Below, in pieces: positions 43,657 to 52,419 of a stretch of DNA of 64,000 nt (positions within the stretch are counted from its first letter, which is position 1; every line of letters starts with the position of its first letter). The position numbers and the translations under genes were made by a program. Where the stretch lies: contig CBDBBY010000001.1 of the NCBI GenBank assembly GCA_965203215.1, forward strand, positions 3,906,001 to 3,970,000, read 5' to 3'. Source of the DNA: CBDBBY01 sp965203215. Lineage in GTDB: Bacteria; Pseudomonadota; Alphaproteobacteria; Rhodobacterales; Rhodobacteraceae. The notes below the pieces were generated by a model. The model ran no database searches and was not told the DNA's origin. It worked only from the letters and a program-made list of their open reading frames with translations.

Positions 43657-44394
43657 TTATAGAATCTGCCCTAAAAATTCCTGCGTGCGCGTATGTTTCG
43701 GTGAATTGAAGAAGCTATCGGGGGTCGCAACTTCGACGATCTCGCCCTTGTCCATGAACACTACACGGTCCGCAACTTCGCGTGCAAAACCCATTTCATG
43801 GGTCACGCAGATCATGGTCATGCCCTCTCGTGCCAGATCGACCATAACATCCAGAACTTCGTTGATCATCTCCGGATCCAGTGCCGAGGTCGGCTCGTCG
43901 AACAGCATGATCTTGGGTTGCATGCACAAGGCCCGCGCTATGGCGACGCGCTGCTGTTGACCGCCGGACAGTTGGATCGGGTATTTCTGCGCCTGGTCGG
44001 GGATGTGAACCCGATCAAGGTAATGCATGGCAAGCTTTTCAGCTTCGGGTTTGGGTGTCTTTCGGACCTTGCGCTGCGCCAGGGTCAGGTTCTGCAGAAT
44101 GGTCATGTGCGGGAACAGATTGAAGCTCTGAAACACCATGCCGACCTCTCTGCGCACAGCGTCAATGTCTTTGGTGCCGGACGAAAGGTCGTGCCCATCG
44201 ACAATGATCCTGCCCGACGAATGCTTTTCCAGCCTGTTGATGCATCGGATGAGAGTGGATTTACCTGAGCCGGACGGCCCGCAGATCACGATCCTTTCGC
44301 CTTTGGACACCTTCAAGGACACGTTGTTGAGCGCTTTGAAGTCGTCAAAAACCTTGTCGACGTGACGCAATTCGATCAGGGCATGCTGGGTCAT
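43657..44394 (-). CDS. Polar amino-acid ABC transporter ATP-binding protein
   Basis: A 245-residue GlnQ/GltL-type ATPase: Walker A GPSGSGKST, Q-loop VFQSFNLFPHMT, signature LSGGQQQRVAIARAL, Walker B IMLFDEPTSALD and switch His in VTHEMGFAREVA. This group powers polar amino-acid importers with two permeases. Its start overlaps the stop of the second permease as ATGA. It is the last gene of the four-gene importer operon. Confidence 0.93.
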   Translation of the reverse strand: MTQHALIELRHVDKVFDDFKALNNVSLKVSKGERIVICGPSGSGKSTLIRCINRLEKHSSGRIIVDGHDLSSGTKDIDAVRREVGMVFQSFNLFPHMTILQNLTLAQRKVRKTPKPEAEKLAMHYLDRVHIPDQAQKYPIQLSGGQQQRVAIARALCMQPKIMLFDEPTSALDPEMINEVLDVMVDLAREGMTMICVTHEMGFAREVADRVVFMDKGEIVEVATPDSFFNSPKHTRTQEFLGQIL

Positions 44395-45083
44395 TGCTCT
44401 TTCCGTGTGTAGCGACCCATTTGATGCTCGACCCGCGCCATGGCAATTTGCAGGACATAGGTCAGAAGCATGTAGATGAGCGCGAGCGTGATGAAGATTT
44501 CATAGGGTGCGAAATACTCGGCCATCAATGTGCGGCCGATCCCGGTCATATCCATCAGGGTGATGGTGGAGGCCAGGGCGGTGGACTTCAGCATGCTGAT
44601 GGTTTCGTTGCCCAGTGCGGGCAGCGACAGGCGCAGTGCAATCGGACTGGTCAGGTAGATAAATCGCTGGCTGGGCGACAGGCCGAGCGCCTCGCCCGCC
44701 TCTGACACGCCCTGTGGAACGCCCAGAACACCGCCGCGCAAGATCTCTGCCATGTAGGCCCCGGAATTCAGCGACAACGCCACAACAGTACATCCAAAAG
44801 GATCGCGCAGGATTAGCCAGAAGATACTCTCCCGGATCAGCTCAAACTGCGGCAGCCCGTAGTAGATGATGAATATCTGCACTAGGATCGGCGTGCCGCG
44901 GAAAATGTAAATGTAGGTCTGCGCGAGCCAGGACAAGAACCGGCGACCGCTAATGCGCATCAACAATAGCCCGACCGCCAACGCAAAACCGAAGGCCAGA
45001 GACAGTACCAACAAGGAAAAGGTGATGCCGATACCGCTCAGCATCTCTGGCAATGCCCTGAAGGAAAGCGAGATGTCGAACAT
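44391..45083 (-). CDS. Polar amino-acid ABC transporter permease (second)
   Basis: A 230-residue HisM/GlnP-type permease with five or so membrane helices. The FRGTPILVQIFIIYYG block and the EAA-like loop GEALGLSPSQRFIYLTSPIAL are typical of the His/Glu/Gln/Arg/opine subfamily. Its start overlaps the previous permease's stop as TGATG, and its end overlaps the ATPase start, so all three are translationally coupled. Confidence 0.92.
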   Translation of the reverse strand: MFDISLSFRALPEMLSGIGITFSLLVLSLAFGFALAVGLLLMRISGRRFLSWLAQTYIYIFRGTPILVQIFIIYYGLPQFELIRESIFWLILRDPFGCTVVALSLNSGAYMAEILRGGVLGVPQGVSEAGEALGLSPSQRFIYLTSPIALRLSLPALGNETISMLKSTALASTITLMDMTGIGRTLMAEYFAPYEIFITLALIYMLLTYVLQIAMARVEHQMGRYTRKEQ

Positions 45084-45778
45084 CAGCGTGCCTTTTGCAG
45101 ATGGCGATTGGCGGATTTTTCCAAGGCCATGAAACTCAGGGTGATCACGGTCGAGAACGCGAGGTAAATCAGCCCGACGAAGATATACATTGTGAAGGGC
45201 TTGCCGGTTGACCCGATTGCCTGTTTGGCGACAAACAGCGTCTCGTTAAGCCCGATAATCGACACTAGCGCCGTGTCCTTGACCAGAGAAAGCGCGTGAT
45301 TGCCGAAGGGCGGCAGAGCGAGCCGGTACATTTCGGGGATGCGGACATAGACGAAGGTTTGAAACTTGCTGAGGCCCAACGCCTGAGCGGCTTCGATGCT
45401 GCCGGGGCTGACGCCCAGAAATGCGCCGCGGAACGTTTCGGTCGCATAAGACCCGACGATGAGAGCAATCGCGAAAGACCCGGCCCAGAACGGCGGGATA
45501 TCAAAATATCGAATGGAGGGGTCAAAGACTTGCACAATCGCGGTCAGGGTCATCGCCGATCCGAAATAGAGCAGCAGAATGACCAGAATTTCCGGCGTGC
45601 CGCGAAACACCACTGTATAGGCTGCGGCGAGGCGCTCCGCGATACGGTTGCCCGAAAGTTTGGCTGCGGCACCGATGAGACCGAGGAGAATCGTTAAAAT
45701 TAGAGAGACGGCGAAAATCTGCGCAACGACCACGGAACCCCAAAAATAGTCATCCCACCACCCGTTGAGCGCGCTCAC
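45083..45778 (-). CDS. Polar amino-acid ABC transporter permease (first)
   Basis: A 231-residue HisQ/GlnP-type permease: VFRGTPEILVILLLYFG near residue 60, an AQALGLSKFQTFVYVRIPE EAA loop near 140 and several hydrophobic helices. It lies 68 bp after the binding-protein gene. Paired with the next permease it forms the heterodimeric channel of the importer. Confidence 0.92.
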   Translation of the reverse strand: MSALNGWWDDYFWGSVVVAQIFAVSLILTILLGLIGAAAKLSGNRIAERLAAAYTVVFRGTPEILVILLLYFGSAMTLTAIVQVFDPSIRYFDIPPFWAGSFAIALIVGSYATETFRGAFLGVSPGSIEAAQALGLSKFQTFVYVRIPEMYRLALPPFGNHALSLVKDTALVSIIGLNETLFVAKQAIGSTGKPFTMYIFVGLIYLAFSTVITLSFMALEKSANRHLQKAR

Positions 45779-45846
45779 ATCCTAGTCCTTCGATGGTCAA
45801 GGAAATGGCCGCGACCCAAAACGGGCCGCGGCCGGAACAGGCCGGT

Positions 45847-46653
45847 TTACTGGCCCCATTTTTCGTTGTGGATCGGGAAGGGGAAGATTTTCAGAGCGTA
45901 TTCTTCCAGCTTGTCGGTGCGGATCAGCTCTAGAACGGCGTCATCCAGCTTGGCCTTCAATTCAGGTTGACCCTGGCGCAGACCGATACCGACGCCAATG
46001 CCGAAATATTCTTCTTCGGCCACTGCCGGACTGACAAATTCGAACTGGCCGCCTTCTTCTTGGCTCAGGAACCGCAGGTAGGCTTTCATCGGGTTGGTCA
46101 TGATCATGTCAACACGACCGTTTCGCAGGTCAAGATACAGCGGCTCGCTGCCGTCATAATAGACAACCTCGGCGTCCGGCAGTTTGGCCTCAAACCAATC
46201 GGCATAGGTGCTGGCGCGTTCCAGTCCTACAAGTTTGCCTGCGAAATTGTCGGCGATCGGGTCGCCGGCGTCGTCAAACAGATTCCAATCGGCGTCTTTT
46301 GGACCGATAAGGCGACCGATCGAAACACGATATGGCGCCGAGAAATCCATTCTTTCCAGCCGCTTCTCGGTGATCGACATTGAAGCAACGATCAGGTCGA
46401 ATTTGTTGGCAAGCAGAGCCGGGATCATACCGTCCCATTCTTGGCATACGAATTCGACGTCGAAACCGGCGATCTCGGCAACACCTTTAGCGACATCGAC
46501 ATCATAACCCACCAGTTCACCGGCTTCGTTGAGATAGTTGAATGGCGCATAAGTGCATTCCATACCGACGCGCATGGTCTCGGCCGGGGAGGTTGTGGCG
46601 GCAACGGTCAAGGCCGCCGCGCCCAGAATCAAGGTTTTCAGTTTGGTGGGCAT
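45847..46653 (-). CDS. Polar amino-acid ABC transporter substrate-binding protein
   Basis: A 268-residue periplasmic binding protein of the SBP_bac_3 (ArgT/HisJ) family. The signal peptide covers about residues 1-24 (ending TTSPAET). Family blocks: MECTYAPFNYLNEAGELVGYDVD split around the Glu and Asp that hold the ligand amino group, EWDGMIPALLANKFDLIVASM, SITEKRLERMDFSAPY. The blocks suit a cationic or polar amino acid; the exact ligand is not predictable. GGAGA precedes the ATG. It is the promoter-proximal gene of the importer. Confidence 0.91.
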   Translation of the reverse strand: MPTKLKTLILGAAALTVAATTSPAETMRVGMECTYAPFNYLNEAGELVGYDVDVAKGVAEIAGFDVEFVCQEWDGMIPALLANKFDLIVASMSITEKRLERMDFSAPYRVSIGRLIGPKDADWNLFDDAGDPIADNFAGKLVGLERASTYADWFEAKLPDAEVVYYDGSEPLYLDLRNGRVDMIMTNPMKAYLRFLSQEEGGQFEFVSPAVAEEEYFGIGVGIGLRQGQPELKAKLDDAVLELIRTDKLEEYALKIFPFPIHNEKWGQ

Positions 46654-46692
46654 GTTTGGTCTCCGGGAAAGAAAATGCAGTAAGTTTGTGAA

Positions 46693-46721
46693 TATATACG
46701 ATTTGAGCGCAGCTTTAACAA
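46693..46721 (-). promoter_or_regulatory. Sigma70-like promoter of the amino-acid importer
   Basis: On the minus strand TTGTTA and TATATA are separated by 17 bases, close to the sigma70 consensus, about 40 bases before the binding-protein start codon. Confidence 0.55.
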
Positions 46722-46800
46722 TGGTTTGATGAAGATAATGTAAAGGTTCGGCCACTGTGGAAAAATTTCCTGGGCGGCAGGATTGCCATCTTAAAGAGAC

Positions 46801-47664
46801 ATGGAAGTGACCGACAATCAATGTGACAGAATTGTGTCCTTGCGAACGCTGCAGGAATGGAACGAAAAGCTCGCTTATGCTATTGGAGAGTTAGGCATTA
46901 AAAGATTCCCCGAGTGCCTTGTCGATGCCATAGAAACCGTCGTTCCGACAAGATGCGCCTTTTTGTTCCTCTATCGCCATAAGGCATGTCCTGTTCATCT
47001 CTACCCCAACATCCGCACCGAAAGGGCGCGGCAAGGTATAAGGCGCTTTTCTGAAGCAACTCATGTGCTTATCCCTGTCTACAACACCTTTCTTGCGGGT
47101 GTGGAAACCGGTGTCTATCGTATCACGGAACTTGCTCCGGACGCTTGCTTTTCCTCGGAAACTCGTCGCAGCCTCAACGCCGTGGAGCTTGGGAGCGAAG
47201 AACTGGGATACCGCACATCTGGTTGGTCCGAAGGGCAGGAGGAACTTCTGTTGTTGATCCGACTGGCGCGTGGGGAAATGCTGGAACTCGGCCTGACCCG
47301 GTCTAGAGCTGACGGGTTTTCCAGTCTATCCGGAGCACGCCTGAAAACCTTGCTCCCGGGCGTGCAGCGTTTGCCGGCAACACACGTGGCCCGTGTCCGA
47401 ACCGAGAACCAGAATTTCAGCAAGGTTCCTGTTTTGGATCAACTGCTTGGAGAATTCGGAAGCGGCGCACTAACCGAGCGGGAACGCCAATTGGTCCGGC
47501 TCGCCCTCAAGGGCCATTCTGGCGAGTCCGTAGCTTTGTCGCTGGGCGCGTCGCTGTCTACGGTCAAGTCACACCGTCAAAACCTCTATGCCGAATTGGG
47601 CATCTCGACCCAGCAGGAGCTGTTCAATCCTTTCCTGAACTCGATATCGCAATTCCTGGAATGA
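46801..47664 (+). CDS. LuxR-type helix-turn-helix regulator
   Basis: A 287-residue regulator. The C-terminal GerE/LuxR DNA-binding domain (about 222-280) reads LTERERQLVRLALKGHSGE, then LGASLSTVKSHRQNLYAEL. The long N-terminal part has no domain I can name; it lacks the clear autoinducer-binding pattern and has several cysteines and aromatic residues. It is divergent from the amino-acid importer and precedes the class V aminotransferase in the same direction, so it likely controls one or both in response to a metabolite. Confidence 0.85.
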   Translation: MEVTDNQCDRIVSLRTLQEWNEKLAYAIGELGIKRFPECLVDAIETVVPTRCAFLFLYRHKACPVHLYPNIRTERARQGIRRFSEATHVLIPVYNTFLAGVETGVYRITELAPDACFSSETRRSLNAVELGSEELGYRTSGWSEGQEELLLLIRLARGEMLELGLTRSRADGFSSLSGARLKTLLPGVQRLPATHVARVRTENQNFSKVPVLDQLLGEFGSGALTERERQLVRLALKGHSGESVALSLGASLSTVKSHRQNLYAELGISTQQELFNPFLNSISQFLE

Positions 47665-47692
47665 CCACCGGATCCGGGCCCTTTTCACCATG

Positions 47693-47708
47693 TCATACTC
47701 TGGTATGA
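47693..47708. promoter_or_regulatory. Palindrome upstream of the class V aminotransferase
   Basis: TCATAC and GTATGA form a 6-4-6 inverted repeat about 75 bp before the start codon and 28 bp after the LuxR-type gene. This is a plausible operator for that regulator. Confidence 0.4.
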
Positions 47709-47781
47709 TACGGATCGCCGCGCGCCGCTGATGGGGTTACGTCTGCATGAAAACCTTTTCTCCGGATTGACAAAATCGCCC

Positions 47782-49029
47782 ATGACCTTCCCGATCGCCT
47801 TTGTCAGGGACCAGTTTCCTGCGCTTGAACGTGAACATAACGGTGTGTCGCGAATCTATGCCGACAACCCGGCTGGCACCCAGATCCCGGCTAGTGTGGC
47901 GCGCGCCATTTCAGATCGCATGTTGGGCGAGTATTCCAATCTCGGCGGTGCATTCGACGCAAGTCGCAGTTGCGACGCGCTATATCTCGACGCCCATGCC
48001 CGCGCCGCGGAGTTTTTGGGCGCGCGGTCGGGCCGCGAGGTCGTCATTGGTCAAAGCATGACAGCGCTGACGTTTCACATGTCGCGCAGCATTTGCCGCG
48101 ATTTCCAGGAAGGCGACGAAATCATCATCACGCGCATGGAGCACGAAGGCAATGTCGCTCCTTGGCTTCAGATCGCTGCGGACAAGGGGCTCATGGTGCG
48201 CTGGGTGTCCTTCAGCACCGAAAGCTGGCAGGTAGAGCCTGCGGATCTGGCGGCGGCGATCAATGACAGGACGCGGCTTGTTTGTCTGAACCACGCCAGC
48301 AACCTGACCGGGGCGATCAACGATATCCCGGCGCTTGCCGCGATTGCGCGGGATGCGGGTGCGCTTGTCTTCGTGGATTCGGTGCAATATGCGCCACACC
48401 ACTTGCCGGACGTGCAAGCATTGGGGTGTGACGCACTGGTCTGTTCCGCCTACAAGTTTTTTGGCCCCCATCTGGGGGTGCTTTGGGCGCGGGAAGACCT
48501 GCTAACGGAACTGCATCCCTACAAAGGTCGCTGTGTTTCCGACGCATTGCCCGAGCGCTTTGAATTGGGCACCTCGCAACTGGAGCTGCTTGCCGGGCTC
48601 GTTGCGACCTTTGATTATATGTCAGGGCTGGGGGCATATCTTGGCGACAACGGATCCCGTCGGGATCAGATGTCCACGGCGTTTGATCGGTCGATCATGT
48701 ATGAAACCGCGCTGACCCAGAATTTGATCCGTGGCCTTCTGGATATTCGCGGCCTGCGCATATTCGGCATCACCGATCCCCGGCGCATGCACAAACGGGT
48801 GCCGACGATATCGCTGAGGGTTGACGGCCGGGATCCTCGTGCGATGGCCGCGCATATGGCAGATGCCGGGGTTTGCGTTTGGTCAGGCCATAACTACGCG
48901 TATGAACCGGCGCGGCAGCTTGGCCTGCCGCTGGAGGAAGGTGTGCTGCGCATCGGGCTGGCCCATTACAACACGACCCAGGAAGTCGACCGGATCGTGA
49001 GCGCGGTTGCGGGCAGCACCCGTGCCTGA
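47782..49029 (+). CDS. Class V aminotransferase/cysteine desulfurase-like protein
   Basis: A 415-residue PLP enzyme. The Schiff-base Lys is in CSAYKFFGPHLG, preceded by a VCLNHASNLTGAINDI block and LVFVDSVQYAPHH, whose Asp contacts the cofactor. The N-terminus (YADNPAGTQIP) is of the desulfurase-like subgroup that often acts on substrates other than cysteine. There are no Fe-S assembly genes nearby, so a biosynthetic cysteine desulfurase is unlikely; a catabolic lyase or aminotransferase for the imported amino acid is a better guess. The start at 47782 was chosen at the family N-terminus. The gene ends 5 bp from the convergent phosphatase gene. Confidence 0.85.
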   Translation: MTFPIAFVRDQFPALEREHNGVSRIYADNPAGTQIPASVARAISDRMLGEYSNLGGAFDASRSCDALYLDAHARAAEFLGARSGREVVIGQSMTALTFHMSRSICRDFQEGDEIIITRMEHEGNVAPWLQIAADKGLMVRWVSFSTESWQVEPADLAAAINDRTRLVCLNHASNLTGAINDIPALAAIARDAGALVFVDSVQYAPHHLPDVQALGCDALVCSAYKFFGPHLGVLWAREDLLTELHPYKGRCVSDALPERFELGTSQLELLAGLVATFDYMSGLGAYLGDNGSRRDQMSTAFDRSIMYETALTQNLIRGLLDIRGLRIFGITDPRRMHKRVPTISLRVDGRDPRAMAAHMADAGVCVWSGHNYAYEPARQLGLPLEEGVLRIGLAHYNTTQEVDRIVSAVAGSTRA

Positions 49030-49034
49030 GCGCA

Positions 49035-49817
49035 TCAGCCGTCATTCAACAGCGCCAGAACCTCGCGATGCAAGGCCTCTGATGCGCTGGCTACGATTTC
49101 GCCTTTGGATTCAAGGGTCAGAGGCTTTCCCTGCCAGTCGCTGATCACGCCGCCAGCGCCTTCGACCACGGGCACCAGCGCGCAGATATCGAAATTGTCC
49201 AGATTTGGGCCGCAAATATTGACGCCGATGCGACCCGCGGCCAAGGCCCCGAACCCAATGCACCCGGCATCAAATACATTCCAGAGCGAAGCTGCGCGAA
49301 GCCGCTCCATGCCCGGCTTTGTCGCGGCGTCGAATGCGTCTGGATCAGAAATACCGCAGATGGATTGCGCCACCCCGCCTGGATCGACCGCCGCAATGGG
49401 CTGTCCGTTCTTCCAGACGCCCACGCCGGAAACACCCAAATAAACATCCCCAGTATCCGGTTGGCAAATAATCCCGAGCATCGGGATGGTTCCGTGACAG
49501 AGCGCAATCAGGATACCATAATTGGGAAGACCGGCCACAAACTGGCGTGTCCCATCAATCGGGTCGATAACCCAGGTCAAATCAGCGTCTGGATTGGTGC
49601 GGCCGAATTCTTCCCCCAGAATCCCGTGGTCGGAAAACTGTGCCGTGATTCTGTCGCGCACGGCGCGCTCCACCGCCCTGTCGACATTGGAAACTGGGCT
49701 GCCGTCCGGCTTGATTTCAATGTCCGTCAGGATCCGCTCGGACCGCGCCGTAGAAACTGCCACCTCTCCCAGCAGGGACGCGAAATCACGGAAGGCGCTG
49801 TCAAAGATGTTGGTCAT
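49035..49817 (-). CDS. Inositol-monophosphatase-family phosphatase (histidinol-phosphatase-like)
   Basis: A 260-residue Mg2+-dependent phosphatase of the IMPase/HisN/CysQ superfamily. The metal site is clear: GEEFGR, WVIDPIDGTRQF and the late NLDNFDICALVPVVEGAGG. Members act on inositol phosphate, histidinol phosphate or 3'-phosphoadenosine 5'-phosphate; sequence alone does not separate them here, although the order resembles HisN-type proteins. It lies convergent to the class V enzyme within the repeat-bounded module. Confidence 0.85.
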   Translation of the reverse strand: MTNIFDSAFRDFASLLGEVAVSTARSERILTDIEIKPDGSPVSNVDRAVERAVRDRITAQFSDHGILGEEFGRTNPDADLTWVIDPIDGTRQFVAGLPNYGILIALCHGTIPMLGIICQPDTGDVYLGVSGVGVWKNGQPIAAVDPGGVAQSICGISDPDAFDAATKPGMERLRAASLWNVFDAGCIGFGALAAGRIGVNICGPNLDNFDICALVPVVEGAGGVISDWQGKPLTLESKGEIVASASEALHREVLALLNDG

Positions 49818-50029
49818 GAGCAATCTCGAGCACGAATAGCCATCAGTAAATCCGGCTTTCCGGCAGCGGTTTCTTCAGGGGCCTGCAATGTGTTGCACAA
49901 TTCTGCAACAAACAGGTGATGCCGGTTTGTTGGAGATTGGGCAATGGCTAATTGTATTCGCCTGCTCTGATTTTTACTCACTGGCTCTACCGAGCTATGA
50001 CAAGTTATGCATCGCGATAGCCTTTCCGT
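49818..50029. other. Intergenic region upstream of the phosphatase gene
   Basis: About 210 bp without a gene. An inverted TGTTGCA...TGCAACA pair near 49890-49908 could be a regulatory site. Confidence 0.25.
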
Positions 50030-50440
50030 CCTCCCGAAAGGCGTGCCTCCGGTCGGCCTTGAAGCCGATCCGGTGGCCCATCGCCGCGCTTCCCAGCCTC
50101 GTCTGACCGTGCCGCATGATCTGGTGCCCGGGGTCCGGATCGTGCTTGCGGGGGCGCGGTGTCCGCCGAGCAGGGTCATCGCCATTATGCGCCAGGCGAA
50201 GACGGCGTTGATCGCGACTGCCCTCTACAGCCGGGCGGCGGTGCGGAACAGGAGGAGCTCGGTCCGGCATCCGGATTTGAGCACGCGGAAGAAATTCTCC
50301 ATCCTCCATCTCTGGAGATGGAAGACGACGATCTAGGTCGCGTCCTTGGCGGTTCGGACGTCGAGCGCGGCCAGCCGCCGCTCCACCGGGGCCTCTCCGC
50401 CGGGTGGCGCGGTCTCGACGACATGCACGGCGGACAAGGC
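50030..50440 (-). pseudogene. IS4/Tn5-type transposase remnant
   Basis: The minus strand first reads VETAPPGGEAPVERRL, then after a stop LQRWRMENFFRVLKSGC, then after another stop RAVAINAVFAWRIMAMTLLG, and then in a different frame RKHDPDPGHQIM. This is the C-terminal half of an IS4-family (Tn5-like) transposase, including the YREK-region helix and the dimerisation part. In-frame stops and a frame change show it is dead. It abuts the right direct repeat at 50441 exactly. Confidence 0.8.
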
Positions 50441-50630
50441 TTCGTTCAATTCACGCGATGGTTTCAGAAAAATGCTTGAAGGCCGGTCTGCGCTCGTCCC
50501 AGAATCAGCCCGTGGATATCGTGCGTTCCTTCGTAGGTGTTGACGGTTTCAAGATTCTGGGCATGCCGAATGACGTGGTAATCGATTTGGATGCCATTCC
50601 CGCCATGCATGTCGCGAGCGGTGCGCGCAA
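50441..50630 (-). repeat. Right direct repeat: intact 3' end of the acyl-CoA dehydrogenase gene
   Basis: This is the functional copy of the 190-bp repeat. It covers the last codons of the gene and 23 bases beyond its stop. The partner lies at 42828-43016 in the same orientation. Together they enclose about 7.4 kb. Confidence 0.85.
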
Positions 50631-51666
50631 TGTCCAAAGCTTTGCCGCAATTGTTGCGCTTCAGCAATGATACCATTTCATGGGTCATGCGCTCTTCATC
50701 CATAAGCCGTCCCAGCCGCAACGAGACTTGAAGGCCGAGCGCGATCTCCGTCTGCATGTCGGCAAGCTTCTTCTGGTACAGCTGCGTTTGGGCGAGGGGC
50801 CGTCCGAACTGCTTTCGGTCCAAGCCGTACTGCCGCGCGAGGTGCCAACATTCTTCAGCAGCCCCCATCGATCCCCAGCAGATCCCGTAACGGGCTCTGG
50901 TCAAGCAACTGAAGGGCGCCTTCAATCCTGACGCCTCGGGAAGAATGGCGCTTTCGTCAACCACGACCCCGTCCATCGAGATTTCGCCCGTTACCGAAGT
51001 GCGCAGCGAGAGCTTGCCTTCAATCTTCGGCGCAGAAAGGCCCTTCGTCCCTTTGTCGAGCACGAAACCCCGCACTTCGCCGCCGTGGGCCGCGGACTTC
51101 GCCCAGACAATGAACACGTCGGCGATCGGCGAATTCGAAATCCAAGTCTTGGTGCCGGTGAGGCGGTATCCGCCCGGTACGGCTTCGGCTCGCGTTTTCA
51201 TTCCGCCCGCGTCGGAGCCGAAATCCGGTTCCGTGAGACCGAAGCAGCCGATCAATTCGCCGCGAGCGAGGCAGGGCAGGTATTTGCGGCGCTGGTCATC
51301 CGAGCCGTAGGCGAAAATAGGATGCATCACGAGCGAGGATTGCACGCTCAGCATTGACCGGTAGCCGGAGTCAACGCGTTCAATTTCGCGGGCGACCAGG
51401 CCGTAAGACACATAGTTCGTTCCCGAACCGCCGAATTCCTCCGGAATGGTCATTCCCAGAAGGCCCGTTTTTCCCATGAGCCCGAACAGCTCGGGGGCAG
51501 GCGTTTCGTTCAGATATGCATCTTTCACACGCGGACGAAGTTCGGCGTCCGCGAATGCTCGCGCGGTGTCGGCGACGAGCGTTTCGTCCTCGTCGAGCAT
51601 GTTCTGCAATAGAAATGGATCATCCCAGCGAAAGACCGCTTGCGCCTGCGAGAAATTGTCCTGCAT
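50464..51666 (-). CDS. Acyl-CoA dehydrogenase, glutaryl-CoA dehydrogenase-like
   Basis: A 400-residue FAD enzyme that oxidises (and probably decarboxylates) a short acyl-CoA. Blocks: CFGLTEPDFGSDAGGMKT (FAD-binding), TKTWISNSPIADVFIVWAK, RYGICWGSMGAAEECW, RKQFGRPLAQTQLYQKKLA, and the catalytic-Glu region VNTYEGTHDIHGLILGR near the C-terminus, which matches glutaryl-CoA dehydrogenase. The start is the ATG at 51666; one three codons earlier is possible. Its 3' end is duplicated at 42.8-43.0 kb, marking a past integration downstream of it. Confidence 0.92.
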   Translation of the reverse strand: MQDNFSQAQAVFRWDDPFLLQNMLDEDETLVADTARAFADAELRPRVKDAYLNETPAPELFGLMGKTGLLGMTIPEEFGGSGTNYVSYGLVAREIERVDSGYRSMLSVQSSLVMHPIFAYGSDDQRRKYLPCLARGELIGCFGLTEPDFGSDAGGMKTRAEAVPGGYRLTGTKTWISNSPIADVFIVWAKSAAHGGEVRGFVLDKGTKGLSAPKIEGKLSLRTSVTGEISMDGVVVDESAILPEASGLKAPFSCLTRARYGICWGSMGAAEECWHLARQYGLDRKQFGRPLAQTQLYQKKLADMQTEIALGLQVSLRLGRLMDEERMTHEMVSLLKRNNCGKALDIARTARDMHGGNGIQIDYHVIRHAQNLETVNTYEGTHDIHGLILGRAQTGLQAFF

Positions 51667-52195
51667 GCCGTCCACTTGCCGTTCCTCCGTCGCGCGTCCT
51701 TGCTTGTCCAGCAGATTCGCAGCCCAAATCGACGCATTCGCATCAAGCCGTTCGTCCGCTGCCGTCGGCTACCTGAAATAGAATTGTCCTTCAAGAATTG
51801 ATTGCATCAATCTCATCTTCGTTGTGGACGGCAACTGCAACGCTTCACAGGAAAAGCGCCGCGCGGTGTCCAGCGAAGCATCAGCAAATTCAAGTGGATT
51901 GACATGCGGACTTGCTCCGGCCCGCGCCATCCCGCATCGAATGAGTCTGTTGGCTTCGTCGTTCTCAATCGCTGCAACCGAGTTGCCACTTTGGCACGAT
52001 GCTTCCAAGCAAGTTCAGTTGGAATAGGATGAGAGTACGGAATTCTTGTCGACTCCTGCAAAGTCTTCCGACTCCATAAAATTCTTGGATGAATAGGCGA
52101 TATTCTCCGGAAATTGTCACGAATTCTTCGGTTTCTAGAAGCGGATTCCAAAAACGCGCTTGCCGGCAACGGCAATGCGGGTTTATTAAGCCCTT
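51667..52195. other. Intergenic region before tRNA-Ser
   Basis: About 530 bp with no supported gene. It must hold the acyl-CoA dehydrogenase promoter (minus strand) and the tRNA promoter (plus strand); I see no strong consensus pair. Confidence 0.3.
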
Positions 52196-52285
52196 GGAGA
52201 CGTGGCCGAGCGGTCGAAGGCGCTCCCCTGCTAAGGGAGTAGGCGGGAAACCGCCTCGAGGGTTCGAATCCCTTCGTCTCCGCCA
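52196..52285 (+). tRNA. tRNA-Ser (anticodon GCU)
   Basis: A 90-base class II tRNA with an acceptor stem GGAGACG pairing with CGTCTCC, encoded CCA, anticodon loop CTGCTAA (anticodon GCT in DNA) on a CTCCC/GGGAG stem, a long variable arm and a GGTTCGAATCC T-arm. Accessory genes follow directly downstream, but no duplicated tRNA 3' end was found in the window. Confidence 0.97.
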
Positions 52286-52419
52286 TCACCCCTTATCTGC
52301 AAAGCTGAGGCTGCTTTTGAAATGTTCCATTAATGTTCGTTGATTTATCCATTTACGTTTGCGAATAGCTGTCAAGGAAGCGTTAGGTCGCACTTGAAAA
52401 ATGTTAGAGGTTGACATAA
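52286..52419. other. Region between tRNA-Ser and the toxin-like gene
   Basis: A small stem (AAAGC/GCTTT) with a following TTTT just after the tRNA may end its transcript. Otherwise this is AT-rich promoter-like DNA. Confidence 0.3.

Noticed and set aside
50007..50336. Plus-strand ORF of 109 codons
   Set aside because: It is antisense to the recognisable IS4-type transposase remnant on the minus strand.
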